Positions 41,341 to 52,217 of a DNA stretch of 64,000 nt are shown here, one piece after another. The DNA lies in contig WHUZ01000126.1 in the NCBI GenBank assembly GCA_015179045.1, forward strand, positions 1-64,000, in the 5' to 3' direction. How positions within the stretch are numbered: position 1 is the stretch's first letter; every line of letters starts with the position of its first letter. The notes under the pieces are model-generated. The model worked only from the letters and a program-made list of their open reading frames with translations, was not told the origin of the DNA and ran no database searches. Position numbers and translations under genes: made by a program. This stretch comes from Kalaharituber pfeilii (Eukaryota > Ascomycota > Pezizomycetes > Pezizales > Pezizaceae).

Positions 41341-44300
41341 GTGTCTGCCCCTCCTCCTCCTCCAGTTGGCCTTACTCCTCCTCTAATCCTCGAAGGACCT
41401 CCAGCAAAGAAATCAATCATTCGCAAAGCCGAGCTAAAATGGAAGGAAAACGGTATCTCAAAATCAGTAATGATTAGAGTATGTATCGACCCAGGAGCAG
41501 AAACGTCAATGCTCTCCAACAAAGTACCAATCCCACGCATCAAAAGAAAATTCCCCATCAAGTTCAGAGGAGCCGGAGGTGTGCCCTTACCAAATACTGG
41601 GACAGAGTATACCCCAAAGCTCCAAATGACCCTTATCGATGATACCGGTAAAGTTTATAAAGAACTCATCGACTTCGACATAGGTGATGGAGGAAAGGAC
41701 TATGATGCACTCTTGTCAATGACGTGGATGGCTAGTCACCAGCTATACATTGATTGGGACTTGGACTATGTTGAACTAAATCACGCCAAATGCTCGGAAC
41801 ACATCAAGGCTAGTCGCTTTGAACTTTGTGAAGTGGAGGAACTTTACACGACTGAAGAATGGCAAGCAGGGCAAGTGTTTTTTGGTGGATATATGCGTAT
41901 CGTGGGACGAAAAACACCCCAAGTGCGCATCTACCAAACGGAAGCTGGCAAGCAGGTGACCTTTGACCTAGCAGCATGGAAGAAGAAATTCCCGAAGATT
42001 TTCGACCCCGAGACCGCAGCAAAACTACCCCCGCACCGATCATACGACCATCGCATACCTCTACAAGAAGGGCAACAACCTCCATGGGGACCTATTTACC
42101 GATTAAGTGAGAAGGAATTGGAAATCCTTAAAGAATATATCGAACAGATGTTAAAAGAAGGAAAGATCCGACCCTCACAATCCCCGGCAGGTGCACCTAT
42201 CCTGTTCGTCCCAAAAAAGAATGGCAAACTATGCATGTGTGTCGATTATAGAGGCCTTAACCGAATCACTATCAAGAACCGCTACCCCCTCCCACTAATG
42301 GCAGAACTCCGAGACCGACTCCGCAAGGGCAAATACTTCACCGCCCTTGACTTAAAGAACGGATACAACTTGGTACGAATTGCCAAAGGGGATGAGTGGA
42401 AGACAGCCTTTAGGACTCGGTACGGCCACTACGAATACACAGTTATGCCATTCGGACTCTGCAATGCACCAGCAACCTTCCAGGAGTTCATGAATGAAAT
42501 CTTCAAAGACATAATCGATCAGGGTTTACTGGCATACATCGACGACCTACTAATATATGCCGAAACCCTAGAAGAACATAATACAATCCTGGAAGAGGTG
42601 TTGCGCAGGCTACAGGAAAATGGTTTGGCTATACAAGAGGAAAAATGCGAGTGGTGCGTGGAGGAAGTTGAATTTTTGGGTTATCACATCTCGGGGAAAG
42701 GAATCTCGATGTCCACCGATAAAATCCAGGCTATCCTTGATTGGAAGACCCCTGGTACTAATGAACACTCCAACTTGAAGACAGATATACAATCCTTCCT
42801 AGGATTTGCTAACTTCTACCGACGCTTCATTAAGGACTACAGTAAGATATGCTTACCTCTAACTCGACTACTCAATAAAGAGGCAAAGCTAGTCTGGGGA
42901 CCTCCGCAAGAGGAAGCTTTCCAACAACTTAAGGAAGCTTTCACGACTGCTCCGATTCTAGCACACTATCACCCAGAACACGAAATCATTCTGGAAACGG
43001 ATGCAAGCGACTTCGCACTTGGAGGGATCCTAAGTCAGAAGCAAGAAGACGGCAAACTACACCCAGTTGCGTTCCATTCCCGGAAGTTCACCCCAGCCGA
43101 AATTAACTATGACATCTTCGACAAGGAGATGCTGGCTGTGGTGGAATGTATGACAGATACCTGGAGAGAATACTGTGAAGGTGCTAAGCACAGCATCAAA
43201 GTCTATACCGACCACGACAATCTCCGGATCTTCAACACCATTAAGAAGCTATCTCGCCGTCAAGCACGATGGGCAGAAAAACTTGCCCCATTCGACTATA
43301 CAATCATCTACCGAAAAGGAAAAGCGAATGCCAAGGCAGATGCTTTATCCAGACGTGGTGACCACGCCCTTAAGAAGGGGAGTGGACAGCGAGATCAGCA
43401 AGAAACTAAGTTCTGGGAAGAAGGAACGTGGCAGGAAGAGGAAGAAATTTTGACTGCAAGAACAATAAAAGCTCTGAAAGTGGTAGCATTAACTGACGAA
43501 TGGAGGAGCAAGCTAATCGAAGAAGGGAAAAAGGACAAATGGTATACTCAACTTAAGGAACGCATCCAGCAGAAGAACGATAACGTCGATAAACGATTCA
43601 GTATCCGTGACGAACTAGTCCTACACAACAACCGGTTTGTGATACCAACGGCCCTTAGACAGGAAATACTTCAAGCAAAACATGATCATCCCCTCGCCGG
43701 CCACCTCGGAATCGAAAAAACCACAGAACTTATCGGCAGGGACTTCTATTGGCCTAACGCTCACAACGATATCACGGAATACATCGGCGCATGCTTGGAA
43801 TGCCAAAGGAACAAGGCACGAAGACACAAGAAATATGGCCTCCTTCACCCACATGAGATACCATACCAACCATGGTCCTCTATCAGTATGGACTTCATTA
43901 CCGAACTCCCTCCTTCAGACGGCTTCACACAAATATGGGTAGTAGTGGATAGGTTCACTAAGATGGCTCACTTCATCCCTCTAGCAGAACAATCCGCAGA
44001 ACAATTAGCAACTACCTTCCTTCGAGAAATATGGCGACTCCACGGCTTACCGAAAACCATTATATCGGACCGAGATCCGAAGTTTACTTCGAACTTCTGG
44101 CAGGAACTCATGAAGAAACTCAAAGTCAACTTAAACATGAGTACAACTGCACACCCGGAAACCGATGGACAAACTGAAAGAGTCAACCAAACCCTCGAAG
44201 GGTACCTCCGTAACTATGTCACCTACCACCAGGACAATTGGAACCAACTCTTACCCCTCGCAGAGTTCGCATACAATAACGCACAACATAGCTCCACCAA

Positions 44301-44976
44301 GACCTCACCTTTCTTCGCCAACTACGGCTTTCACCCCCTTGTTGATACCATCAATGAGGAAGAGGCCCTCAACGTACCCTCGGGAGAACTCACAGGAGAA
44401 TGGGAACGGATTCGCAAGGAACTGAACAAATCAATCGAACGAGCAGCTAAGTGGTACGACCAACATCACGCCCAACAGCCAAACTTCAAGGAAGGAGACA
44501 AAGTCATGCTTAACGCCAAAAACATTCCGACAAAAAGACCTTCCAAGAAACTCGACGCTAAGTTGATCGGACCCTTCACTATCGAAAAAGCAATAGGCAA
44601 ACGTTCCTTCAAGCTTAAGTTACCATACAACTTGAAGATACACCCTGTCTTTCACGTTTCACTGCTCGAACCGTTCAAAACATCCGCTCTCAACCCTCTA
44701 CCCGACCAACCATCCCCACTAATGCAAGAAGGCGAGGAAGAATACTTCATAGCCTCCATCACCGACGTACGATACAACGGTACCAAGAAGACACTAGAGT
44801 ACCTTGTGCAGTGGGAAGGTTACGGGCCCGAGGAGGCAACATGGGAAAGCCTAGGCGAACTATTAATGGATGATGGATCACCGGTGGACGCACTTGAAGA
44901 ATTCCGCGAACGATACCCTGATAAAGAAAAACAAGCCGAATCAGGGCGACGAGGAACAAAGAGAAAGAGAAGTTAG
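41341..44976 (+). CDS. pol: Pol polyprotein: protease, RT, RNase H, integrase, chromodomain
   Basis: 1211 codons counted from 41341; the frame is open from 41299 with no ATG, so it is probably made as a Gag-Pol fusion. Retropepsin-like protease around residues 44-150, with active site D50-P-G-A instead of DSGA. RT with LDLKNGY and YIDD at 399-402. RNase H starting ETDAS with D554. Integrase with HHCC zinc finger (KHDHPLAGHLG ... CLEC) and catalytic D851, D910, E946, an exact DD35E spacing. GPF-like linker, then a chromodomain at about 1133-1195 (EYLVQWEGYGPEEATWE), which in relatives targets integration to modified histones. It copies RNA to DNA and inserts it. No internal stop. The protease change may disable processing. 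A basic tail (RRGTKRKRS) ends the protein. Confidence 0.95.
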   Translation: MSAPPPPPVGLTPPLILEGPPAKKSIIRKAELKWKENGISKSVMIRVCIDPGAETSMLSNKVPIPRIKRKFPIKFRGAGGVPLPNTGTEYTPKLQMTLIDDTGKVYKELIDFDIGDGGKDYDALLSMTWMASHQLYIDWDLDYVELNHAKCSEHIKASRFELCEVEELYTTEEWQAGQVFFGGYMRIVGRKTPQVRIYQTEAGKQVTFDLAAWKKKFPKIFDPETAAKLPPHRSYDHRIPLQEGQQPPWGPIYRLSEKELEILKEYIEQMLKEGKIRPSQSPAGAPILFVPKKNGKLCMCVDYRGLNRITIKNRYPLPLMAELRDRLRKGKYFTALDLKNGYNLVRIAKGDEWKTAFRTRYGHYEYTVMPFGLCNAPATFQEFMNEIFKDIIDQGLLAYIDDLLIYAETLEEHNTILEEVLRRLQENGLAIQEEKCEWCVEEVEFLGYHISGKGISMSTDKIQAILDWKTPGTNEHSNLKTDIQSFLGFANFYRRFIKDYSKICLPLTRLLNKEAKLVWGPPQEEAFQQLKEAFTTAPILAHYHPEHEIILETDASDFALGGILSQKQEDGKLHPVAFHSRKFTPAEINYDIFDKEMLAVVECMTDTWREYCEGAKHSIKVYTDHDNLRIFNTIKKLSRRQARWAEKLAPFDYTIIYRKGKANAKADALSRRGDHALKKGSGQRDQQETKFWEEGTWQEEEEILTARTIKALKVVALTDEWRSKLIEEGKKDKWYTQLKERIQQKNDNVDKRFSIRDELVLHNNRFVIPTALRQEILQAKHDHPLAGHLGIEKTTELIGRDFYWPNAHNDITEYIGACLECQRNKARRHKKYGLLHPHEIPYQPWSSISMDFITELPPSDGFTQIWVVVDRFTKMAHFIPLAEQSAEQLATTFLREIWRLHGLPKTIISDRDPKFTSNFWQELMKKLKVNLNMSTTAHPETDGQTERVNQTLEGYLRNYVTYHQDNWNQLLPLAEFAYNNAQHSSTKTSPFFANYGFHPLVDTINEEEALNVPSGELTGEWERIRKELNKSIERAAKWYDQHHAQQPNFKEGDKVMLNAKNIPTKRPSKKLDAKLIGPFTIEKAIGKRSFKLKLPYNLKIHPVFHVSLLEPFKTSALNPLPDQPSPLMQEGEEEYFIASITDVRYNGTKKTLEYLVQWEGYGPEEATWESLGELLMDDGSPVDALEEFRERYPDKEKQAESGRRGTKRKRS

Positions 44977-45374
44977 AAATGCAGTCAAGTTACCGACCTA
45001 GAGTGCAGATATATCTGTCATAAAGGTACGGCATGGACCTAACCTACGAACTTAAGTTCGTATAGTGTTAACACTTATCCTAGATACAAGCCAAGGTGTC
45101 AAACGGAAAAGTGTTCAAGGGGTCAAGACACTACGAATATAGTAGTATGTCTTATGATAAATAGGTAAAGCTCTTACCAACTACCTTCAACGTCAAAGAC
45201 TAAGTAGAGGCATAGCCTATAGTCAGGACATCACGGAATATTACCTTGAGTACGATCACGGCAATTAAGTTGCTAAGGTCAAGGTAAGAGATCCACCGAC
45301 GCTAAGCTGTACGGCTTATATTCTTTTAAGAAATTAAAGAATAATAGCTAACAGGCACTCGGGACGTGTGCTCT
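44977..45374 (+). other. 3' non-coding region of copy A
   Basis: About 400 bases between the pol stop and the polypurine tract, without coding potential. Present at equal length in copy B, so it belongs to the element. Confidence 0.7.
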
Positions 45375-45385
45375 AAGAAGGGGAG
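45375..45385 (+). other. Polypurine tract of copy A
   Basis: AAGAAGGGGAG, then TAC, directly before the 3' LTR: the expected primer for plus-strand DNA synthesis. Confidence 0.75.
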
Positions 45386-45388
45386 TAC

Positions 45389-46026
45389 TGTTACAGGCAT
45401 AATCGTTCTCATGCTATAACACCGTCTTGTTTAAGTGTCGTCAAAAGGTACTACCAACTATAAAGCCTACCAGTCGGAAGTTTAGCTAACCCGATACTAG
45501 TCAGGTCTGTGGTAGTGGAACTTCTTCGGTTAAGAAGTAAGTAACTACTAAGATTAGCAATCTTGGTTACTAACTCTTCCGGCAGCTCCTGTTGTACTAT
45601 TCGTTGTACGATAACCTTTTCTTATTTTCTTATATCATCGATCTTTGCATAGGGATCGGAGTTATGATGGTATTTTTAGATAGAGGCTTGCATTAGAGGT
45701 TTCAAGTTCTCGTATCTGTTGTTCTAGAATTTATTGTAAGAGTTGGTCAAAAAGAAAGGCTGTTACTTGGCTTTTTTCAGGGTCTGGCTTGATCCCCAGA
45801 ATCCGTTCAAGCTGAATTTGTTAACAGCTTTGAAGAACTACATTTTGTATAAATAGAAGCCTGACCCACCGGAGTTAGAAGGGCAAGGACCCGGAACTCA
45901 ACCCTAACAAATATAAAGCTTTCTTACTACCTTAACTACTTTATTTTCCGTGACTTATATTTAATTATATTTCACGTTGCACTTAGTTATTTAGTAAACG
46001 GCTTACCCCCAACGTACCCCGTAACA
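45389..46026 (+). repeat. 3' LTR of copy A
   Basis: 638 bp, same ends as the 5' LTR, with about 10 substitutions between them, most of them transitions. Confidence 0.95.
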
Positions 46027-46310
46027 GCTACTGAGTGGGACCTATTATACCTGTTACTAGAAGTTATTCTGTAGCATATCAGGTGCTATCGAGAGGGCAT
46101 ATCATACTTATTAAGTTGAGCTTATACTGCTATCTTTTATGCTAGCAAGAGAGGCTGCTCTACCTATTAATAGAGCTTATTCTATAGTATATTGAGTATT
46201 GAGAGGGGCTGTCATACCTATTAATTGTACTTATTATACAGCATGTCATATTATCAAGAGGACTTGTCAATAGAGATCATTCTGTAGTATATCACCTGCT
46301 ATTGAGAGGA
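46027..46310. repeat. 57-bp satellite units, mutated
   Basis: Four to five A+T-shifted units (CCTATTATACCTGTTACTAG ... GAGCTTATTCTGTAG). This is the sequence into which copy A's right end is joined. Confidence 0.55.
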
Positions 46311-46319
46311 GTAGATTGA

Positions 46320-48060
46320 ACGTGGGAGTTCTACAAGAGTTACTACTATTACTAGTCATCTTCCTTATCTTTATGGCTCCTACTATTGAGAAGATGGAGA
46401 GAAGGTTGAGGGAAGAGTAAAGATAGAAGTATCATCATATGTCAATAACCTAGTAGTAATGATTCTGAACTGGCACACATACTAGGATATGGGGTGGCTC
46501 AGAGAGAAAGTGAAGATAGTAATGGTAGAAGTGGTGAAAGAAGATTAGATTCTACTAGAGGAGTTGAAGTAGAAGATAATAAAGTAGGGAAGAGATGGAA
46601 GAAGGAGGTAGAGATGCTGAAGTGGCTAGAAGTTATTTTCAATAAGAGGTTGACCTTTAGTACATATTAGCGAAATAGGTTAAGTAGAGTAAGGAGGCTA
46701 GTAGGAGCACTTTCAGGACTGAGAAACTGGGACTAGGGGATATTACTATAGAGCTAGCAGCAGATGTATATAGGGATGGTAAGGATAGTAGCAATGTGAG
46801 GGAGTGAGATCTGGTAGAGAGGCTAGAAAGAGTGGAAGAAAGAGATAGAGCTATTACAACTACAAGTTTAAAGAGAGTAGCTAGAAAGAGAAGAGGTGCT
46901 AGAGTAGAAGGAATAAATGCAGTTTATAGAGTGAAAGACTTAGAGATGGTCCTGGATGGTACCCAAGTAAGGGCAATCGTTCAGGAGATGGAGGTGCTAT
47001 CAAAGCTGACAGAGCTTTATATGAGAGACTTCAAAGGAAGTAAGGAGAGAGAGGAAGAGATAAGAAACTAGAGAGACTGAGGGATGCAGTAGGTAGTAGT
47101 CAAAAATAAGTGGTATAAAGTAGTGCTAAACTACTAGTAAGGTTAGTAGGCAAGGTTTTTAGAGGAAGAAAAGAAGATTTCATAGAAAAGAGGGTATGAG
47201 AAGATGGAGGTAGAAGTAGCAGAGGAGCAGAAAGAAGAAGTAGAGATGAGGGGGTTGTAGAAAGCTACAATTGGGGAAAGTAGAAGAAAAAGAGCAGTCC
47301 TTTTCTGCGATGGCAGCAAGATTGAAGACAGCAAGGTAGGAGCAGGAGTATAGGAGAGATCGGTAGTAGTAGTAGAGATGATAAGGAGAATAGCAATAGT
47401 ATTTAATAGGGAGGTAAGGAGAGTGAGAAAGGTACTAGAAAGTTTAGATAAGGAGGTCCCTATAGTAATCTATTTAAATTCTGAAGCTATTACTATAGTG
47501 ATTCAAAAGGCAGACAGGGAGGGAAAGAGTAAGATAAAGGATGGGAGAAGAGTAGTGAATACAATAGCAAGAATAAAGAAGAAGAGGAGAGATACTATGA
47601 AACTGTTGTAAGTAAAAGCTCATATTAGAATTGCAGGCAATGAAAGAGTAAATGAGTAGGTAAAGAAGGAGATGATGATGCAGAGAAAGGAGGTAACCAC
47701 TAGAAGTAGAATGCACTAGGGGTGAAGATATAAAGGAAAGAGAAGAAAGGAGTAGAGAGTTTTGAAGGAGAAAAAGGTATAGAGTAGAGTAAAGTAGTGA
47801 TATTAAACTTTATTATATTATGACTAGAGTGAGAAGGGTATACTAGGTAGTTGAAGAAGCTAGAAGTAGCAGAATCAGATAGATATAGGTATAAAGAGGT
47901 ACAAATAGGAAAGCATCTTACTTTCCGATGCAGAAGTTAGGAGAACTACTTAAAAGGTAGAATGAGATAAGAAAGGAGTAGAAAAGAAAGATGGAGAATA
48001 GGGAAAAGTATGACATTTTAGACAATTTCTTCACTGGAGTTAGGTTTTAAAAGGTAGAAG
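46320..48060 (+). pseudogene. Decayed LINE (L1-like): RT end, RNase H, C-terminus
   Basis: In order on the + strand with stops: RT C-terminus (WLEVIFNKRLTFSTY, RNRLSRVRRLVGALSGLRNW, ..QMYIGMVRIVA), RNase H (FCDGSKIEDSKVGAGV; LNSEAITIVIQKADREGKSK), the VKAHIRIAGNE motif near 47615, and an end matching the stop region of 7267. Changes are mostly G-to-A/C-to-T. The endonuclease and RT catalytic core are missing. Confidence 0.75.
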
Positions 48061-48289
48061 AATGCAAAGTCAAGTTCTAGAAGCTAGGAGAGTAAGAGTG
48101 ATGCCATGTAGAGGCTATATATTATATCCCTTTAGAATGTTCAAACTCTTTAGCTTAGAGTTAAGATTTAGTTACTTTTATATATTTAGAAGACATGTTG
48201 GGTACCAACAAGAGGCAATGATTTATAACATATATATATATAAGTATAGGGTTTGCTACTTGATCAGATTTACTTATATTACTAGTACA

Positions 48290-48920
48290 TAGTAACAACT
48301 AATGAACTAGCTTGTTATCTGAATCTGGTTGCTAATATAGTATAAAGTTACATCTAACTTTATATACAGGAGGTTATTAATATAAGAGTATATCAATAGA
48401 TCATTAATCTATAGGTACCTAAACCTTACACTCATGAGATTACTAATACACAAGTATATTTACTAGTATCTGAACTACTTATCGACTAGCTCCTGAATCT
48501 TGCATCTGCGAGGTTGCCTACACGAAGGTATATCAACAGCTTATCAATCTATAGGTACTTGAACCTTACACTCATGAGATTGCTAACATATAGGTACATC
48601 AATTGGTATCTGAATTGCTTATTGACTAGCTTCTGAATCTCATGCCTATAAGATTACCTATACAAAGGTACATTAAAAGCTCATTAATCTATAGGTACCT
48701 AAACTTTATGCTCATGAGATTGCTAATATACAGATGTATTAACTGGTAGCTGAACTACTCATTGACTAGCCCTAAAGCTCGCACTTATAAGGTTATCCAT
48801 ATGAAGGTATATGGAAAGCTCATTAACCTATAGGCCTCTAAATCTTATACTCATACGATTGCTCATATAAAAATATATTGAAAGCTCATCAATCTATAGG
48901 CACTTGAATCTTGTACCTGC
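48290..48920. repeat. ~140-bp tandem array
   Basis: Four to five units, each with TCAATCTATAGGTACTTGAA, CATGAGATTGCTAA and CTTATTGACTAGCTTCTGAA. A+T-rich and diverged. Not seen elsewhere in the window. Confidence 0.75.
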
Positions 48921-49425
48921 ACATAACAGAGGTACTTCCTTATAACTAATTAAGTAAATAAAAAACTTAGAATATATTCTTATATAGGAATAACTTTAAG
49001 TAAAAGTATTATAGCTTTCACTAATAATAGTTCTACTGTCAGGGCGAGCCATCTAGCTTAAGTTAAATACTTTTACTGGATCTCATTGTAAGTGCCCTTT
49101 CTGATAGTAGCTTTCTATGGAGACTGAGGCTGTCTTCTAATCTACTAGATATATGGTCCGGTCTGTTACCTATTAGGTTTCAGACTTATTAGCTTCTTCT
49201 AGCACTAAACCTAGCCTAGTTATCTCTTCTAGAGATAATGGAGTAGCATTTCTAATTAGAGGCCTATATTAGCTTATTTTGCCAAGCTGTAGGTAACTAA
49301 CAGCGTTCTGTCCTAATCAATTCTAGTCTTCCTGCTTAATACTTACTATTATTTCCTAATGGTATTACACTACTAATAGAGTGACCATTCTAGCAATGAC
49401 TACCTCATTAAGAGATCATAGACTC
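48921..49425. other. No feature recognised
   Basis: A+T-rich spacer between the 140-bp array and the 5' LTR of copy B. No repeat or gene recognised. Confidence 0.35.
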
Positions 49426-50063
49426 TGTTACAGGCATAATCATTCTCATGCTATAATACCGTCTTGTTTAAGTATCGTCAAAATGTATTATCAACTATAA
49501 AGCCTATCAGTCAGAAGTTTAGCTAACCCGATACTAGTCAGGTCTGTGGTAGTAGAACTTCTTCAGTTAAGAAGTAAGTAACTACTAAGATTAGCAATCT
49601 TGGTTACTAACTCTTCCGGCAGCTCCTATTGTACTATTCATTATATAATAACCTTTTTTTATTTTCTTATATCATCGATCTTTGCATAGGGATCGGAGTT
49701 ATGATGGTATTTTTAGATAGAGGCTTGTATTAGAGGTTTCAAGTTCTCGTATTTGTTGTTCTAGAATTTATTGTAAGAGTTGGTCAAAAAGAAAGGCTGC
49801 CACTTAGCTTTTTTCAGGGTCTGGCTTAATCCCCAGAATCCATTCAAGCTGAATTTGTTAACAGCTTTGAAGAACTACATTTTGTATAAATAGAAGCCTG
49901 ACCCACCGGAGTTAGAAAGGCAAGGACCCGGAACTCAATCCTAATAAATATAAAGCTCTCTTACTACCTTAACTACTTTATTTTCCATGACTTATATTTC
50001 ATTATATTTCACGTTGCACTTAGTTATTTAGTAAACGGCTTACCCCCAACGTACCCCGTAATA
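49426..50063 (+). repeat. 5' LTR of copy B
   Basis: 638 bp, colinear with the copy A LTR. The final CA is mutated to TA. Confidence 0.92.
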
Positions 50064-50111
50064 CTATATTTGTTAAGTCTTGTTTCGCCACAACCTCACA
50101 AATAACCAACA

Positions 50112-52217
50112 ATGGCGTCCTACAACTTCCCTGTAATTTCCAAGCTATTGACTGCTAGGAATGAACTAGTCTATTGGAGATCTAAAGATAAAGTGGATTC
50201 GGATTCCAGTGCAGAAGCAGCACAATCGGCCTCATCACTACTCCAAGACCAGGACTTCGGCCTCGAACAAAGTCTCAGTCTCAGCAATTGCGTATTGAGG
50301 ACACTCAAGAACTAAATTGGATTTAGATCCACCAAAGCCGCATGGGTCAATTGATTCTACAGAGACAAGAGAAGCTTACCCTTCTGATTCCTATCTTAGA
50401 GGCAGTAAATCCAGGATATGTCAGCTCACTAATAGCACAATTCTCCTCATGGGCATGGAATTTAGTTTCACAGCTTAAAGAAGACATAGCAGATGAGCTC
50501 GAAAAAACCCGAAGCGAGATAAGCTGCCCACTACTGACAGAACTACCGGTAGCAATGGACGTTGACCGAAAAGAAGAATTAGAAGCTGAATTCCTAAAAC
50601 AGGAATTTCATCAATCTCCAACAGCAGCTCAAGTATGATGCTAACAAGTACAAGCAACATTATGAAGCACAAATCTAAGCCGAAGCCAAGCTTGAGAAAC
50701 CAAGCTTCAGGAACAGCTAGGGAAGGAAAAAGCGATCATAAAGCAATAGTCTTAGCCGCGCTGAGAAGTACTGACTCGAAATGGAGACTGCCAAACTTAA
50801 GTGGAAGGTAGATACTACATGAAAAGATATAGAACTTAGAGTAGTAGTACACCAAGGATACCAATGCTACTATTATCAAGGCCTTAGATGAGAAAAGAGC
50901 CATGGTTGCCACCTTGGAGTCTCAACTACAAGACGCCAGAATCCTTCTTGACAAGCAGAAGGCTAAGCAGAAGAATCTAGAAGGAAAAATCCTATTCCAA
51001 GAAGATGCTATTAGAGCTGGTCAAGGACAGGTAATAATATTAGAAGCAGAAATCATCTCTCTCAAGAACCAGAATAAAAAGCTGCAAGACAAAATAACAG
51101 CTCTTGAAGTCAAACTTCCACCCTCCCAACTGCAACTAGATCACTATTTCATCACGAACAGTGACTACCATCCTCTCCATCCGACCAGCACCATCTTCTC
51201 TTCCAAGAAAGAAAGCCAGGCATGAAACCAGACGATAGGATTTACCTGAACCTGAACTCACTGGCCAGTACATCCTATTCGCCCGCCTTCTGACTCTAAG
51301 AACTTGGAATGGTAACCTGAATGAACTACAAGTATAGAAGTCTGAAGTAATGGACTTAGTATACCTCTGAGAGTACTGCTAAACCTTTGCTGAAGAAGAT
51401 ACTAAAATTCTGTATATATCTCGATCTCTAACCAAGGAGGCAGCAGAATGGCATAGCTAAAACAAATATATATACATAGATTCAAGGGCTTGGAGAGATA
51501 CTACATTGGAGAAATAGATGAACGATTTGGTAGAGGGAATAGGAATCCACATGCAAGAGCAGCAAATGCAAGATAAACTCGACACCTATATGTAGAAGGG
51601 CAAAATCATAGACTATATCAATACTATGAAGAAAATGAACCATCTAGCTAATTATGATGAAAAAAACGTTTAAGGACAAGGTAGTCAAAGAGTTAAAAAG
51701 AAATATTGCCCACTTCTTTCTCATACAGCTAGGAGTATCCAATGAATCGCTTGATAACTGGTGCAAATGCATAATAGTGGTTGGCATGCGGAACGAGTGA
51801 ACAACACAAGTTGTAGGTCATAGTAGTGGTAATAAATCTAGTGCCATTCAAAGAGGAAACAATCTTCAGAGAAGAAGAAGGACAGTATAGAAACTACGAT
51901 CTCTAAGCCCAGCCCATACCTCCCAGCTCCTCTAAGGAACTTAGTGACAAATGGAAGGCTGATGGAAATGCTCTCGCTATGGAAAAAAAGGCCACACTTT
52001 CAGCAAATACATAGCTACGGAAATTATAAAGGAGTAGAAGATGACCTAGCCAACTAATCAGTCAGGTAATAAGAGGAAGAGAGATAATGACAAGAAGGAG
52101 GATAAAAAGAAGGTAAGGAAAATTAAACAAGAAAACAAAGGAGACTCAGCTAGGATACAGGCTCGCAGCCTAGTATCATATATCACCACTCTTGATGAAT
52201 CTGAGTTGGAAAACTAG
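50112..52217 (+). pseudogene. gag: gag of copy B, broken
   Basis: Colinear with gag A. It keeps sense codons where A has stops (CAG at the 39570 equivalent, CAA at the 40023 and 41228 equivalents) but has its own stops and small indels. The zinc knuckle has lost two cysteines to tyrosine (CSRYGKKGHTFSKY), both G-to-A. Confidence 0.85.

Larger units (their letters stand above)
38524..46026 (+). mobile_element. Ty3/gypsy chromovirus, copy A (complete)
   Basis: 7503 bp: 638-bp LTR, gag (broken), pol (open), polypurine tract, 638-bp LTR. LTR ends are TGTTAC/GTAACA. By eye the two LTRs differ at about 10 positions, so the insertion is fairly young. The 5-bp flanks (CTATC and GCTAC) do not match, which suggests flank damage or inter-element recombination. 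The domain order protease-RT-RNase H-integrase-chromodomain defines a chromovirus. Confidence 0.95.

Noticed and set aside
42610..43942. Antisense and alternate-frame openings within pol of copy A
   Set aside because: Shadows of the long pol frame.
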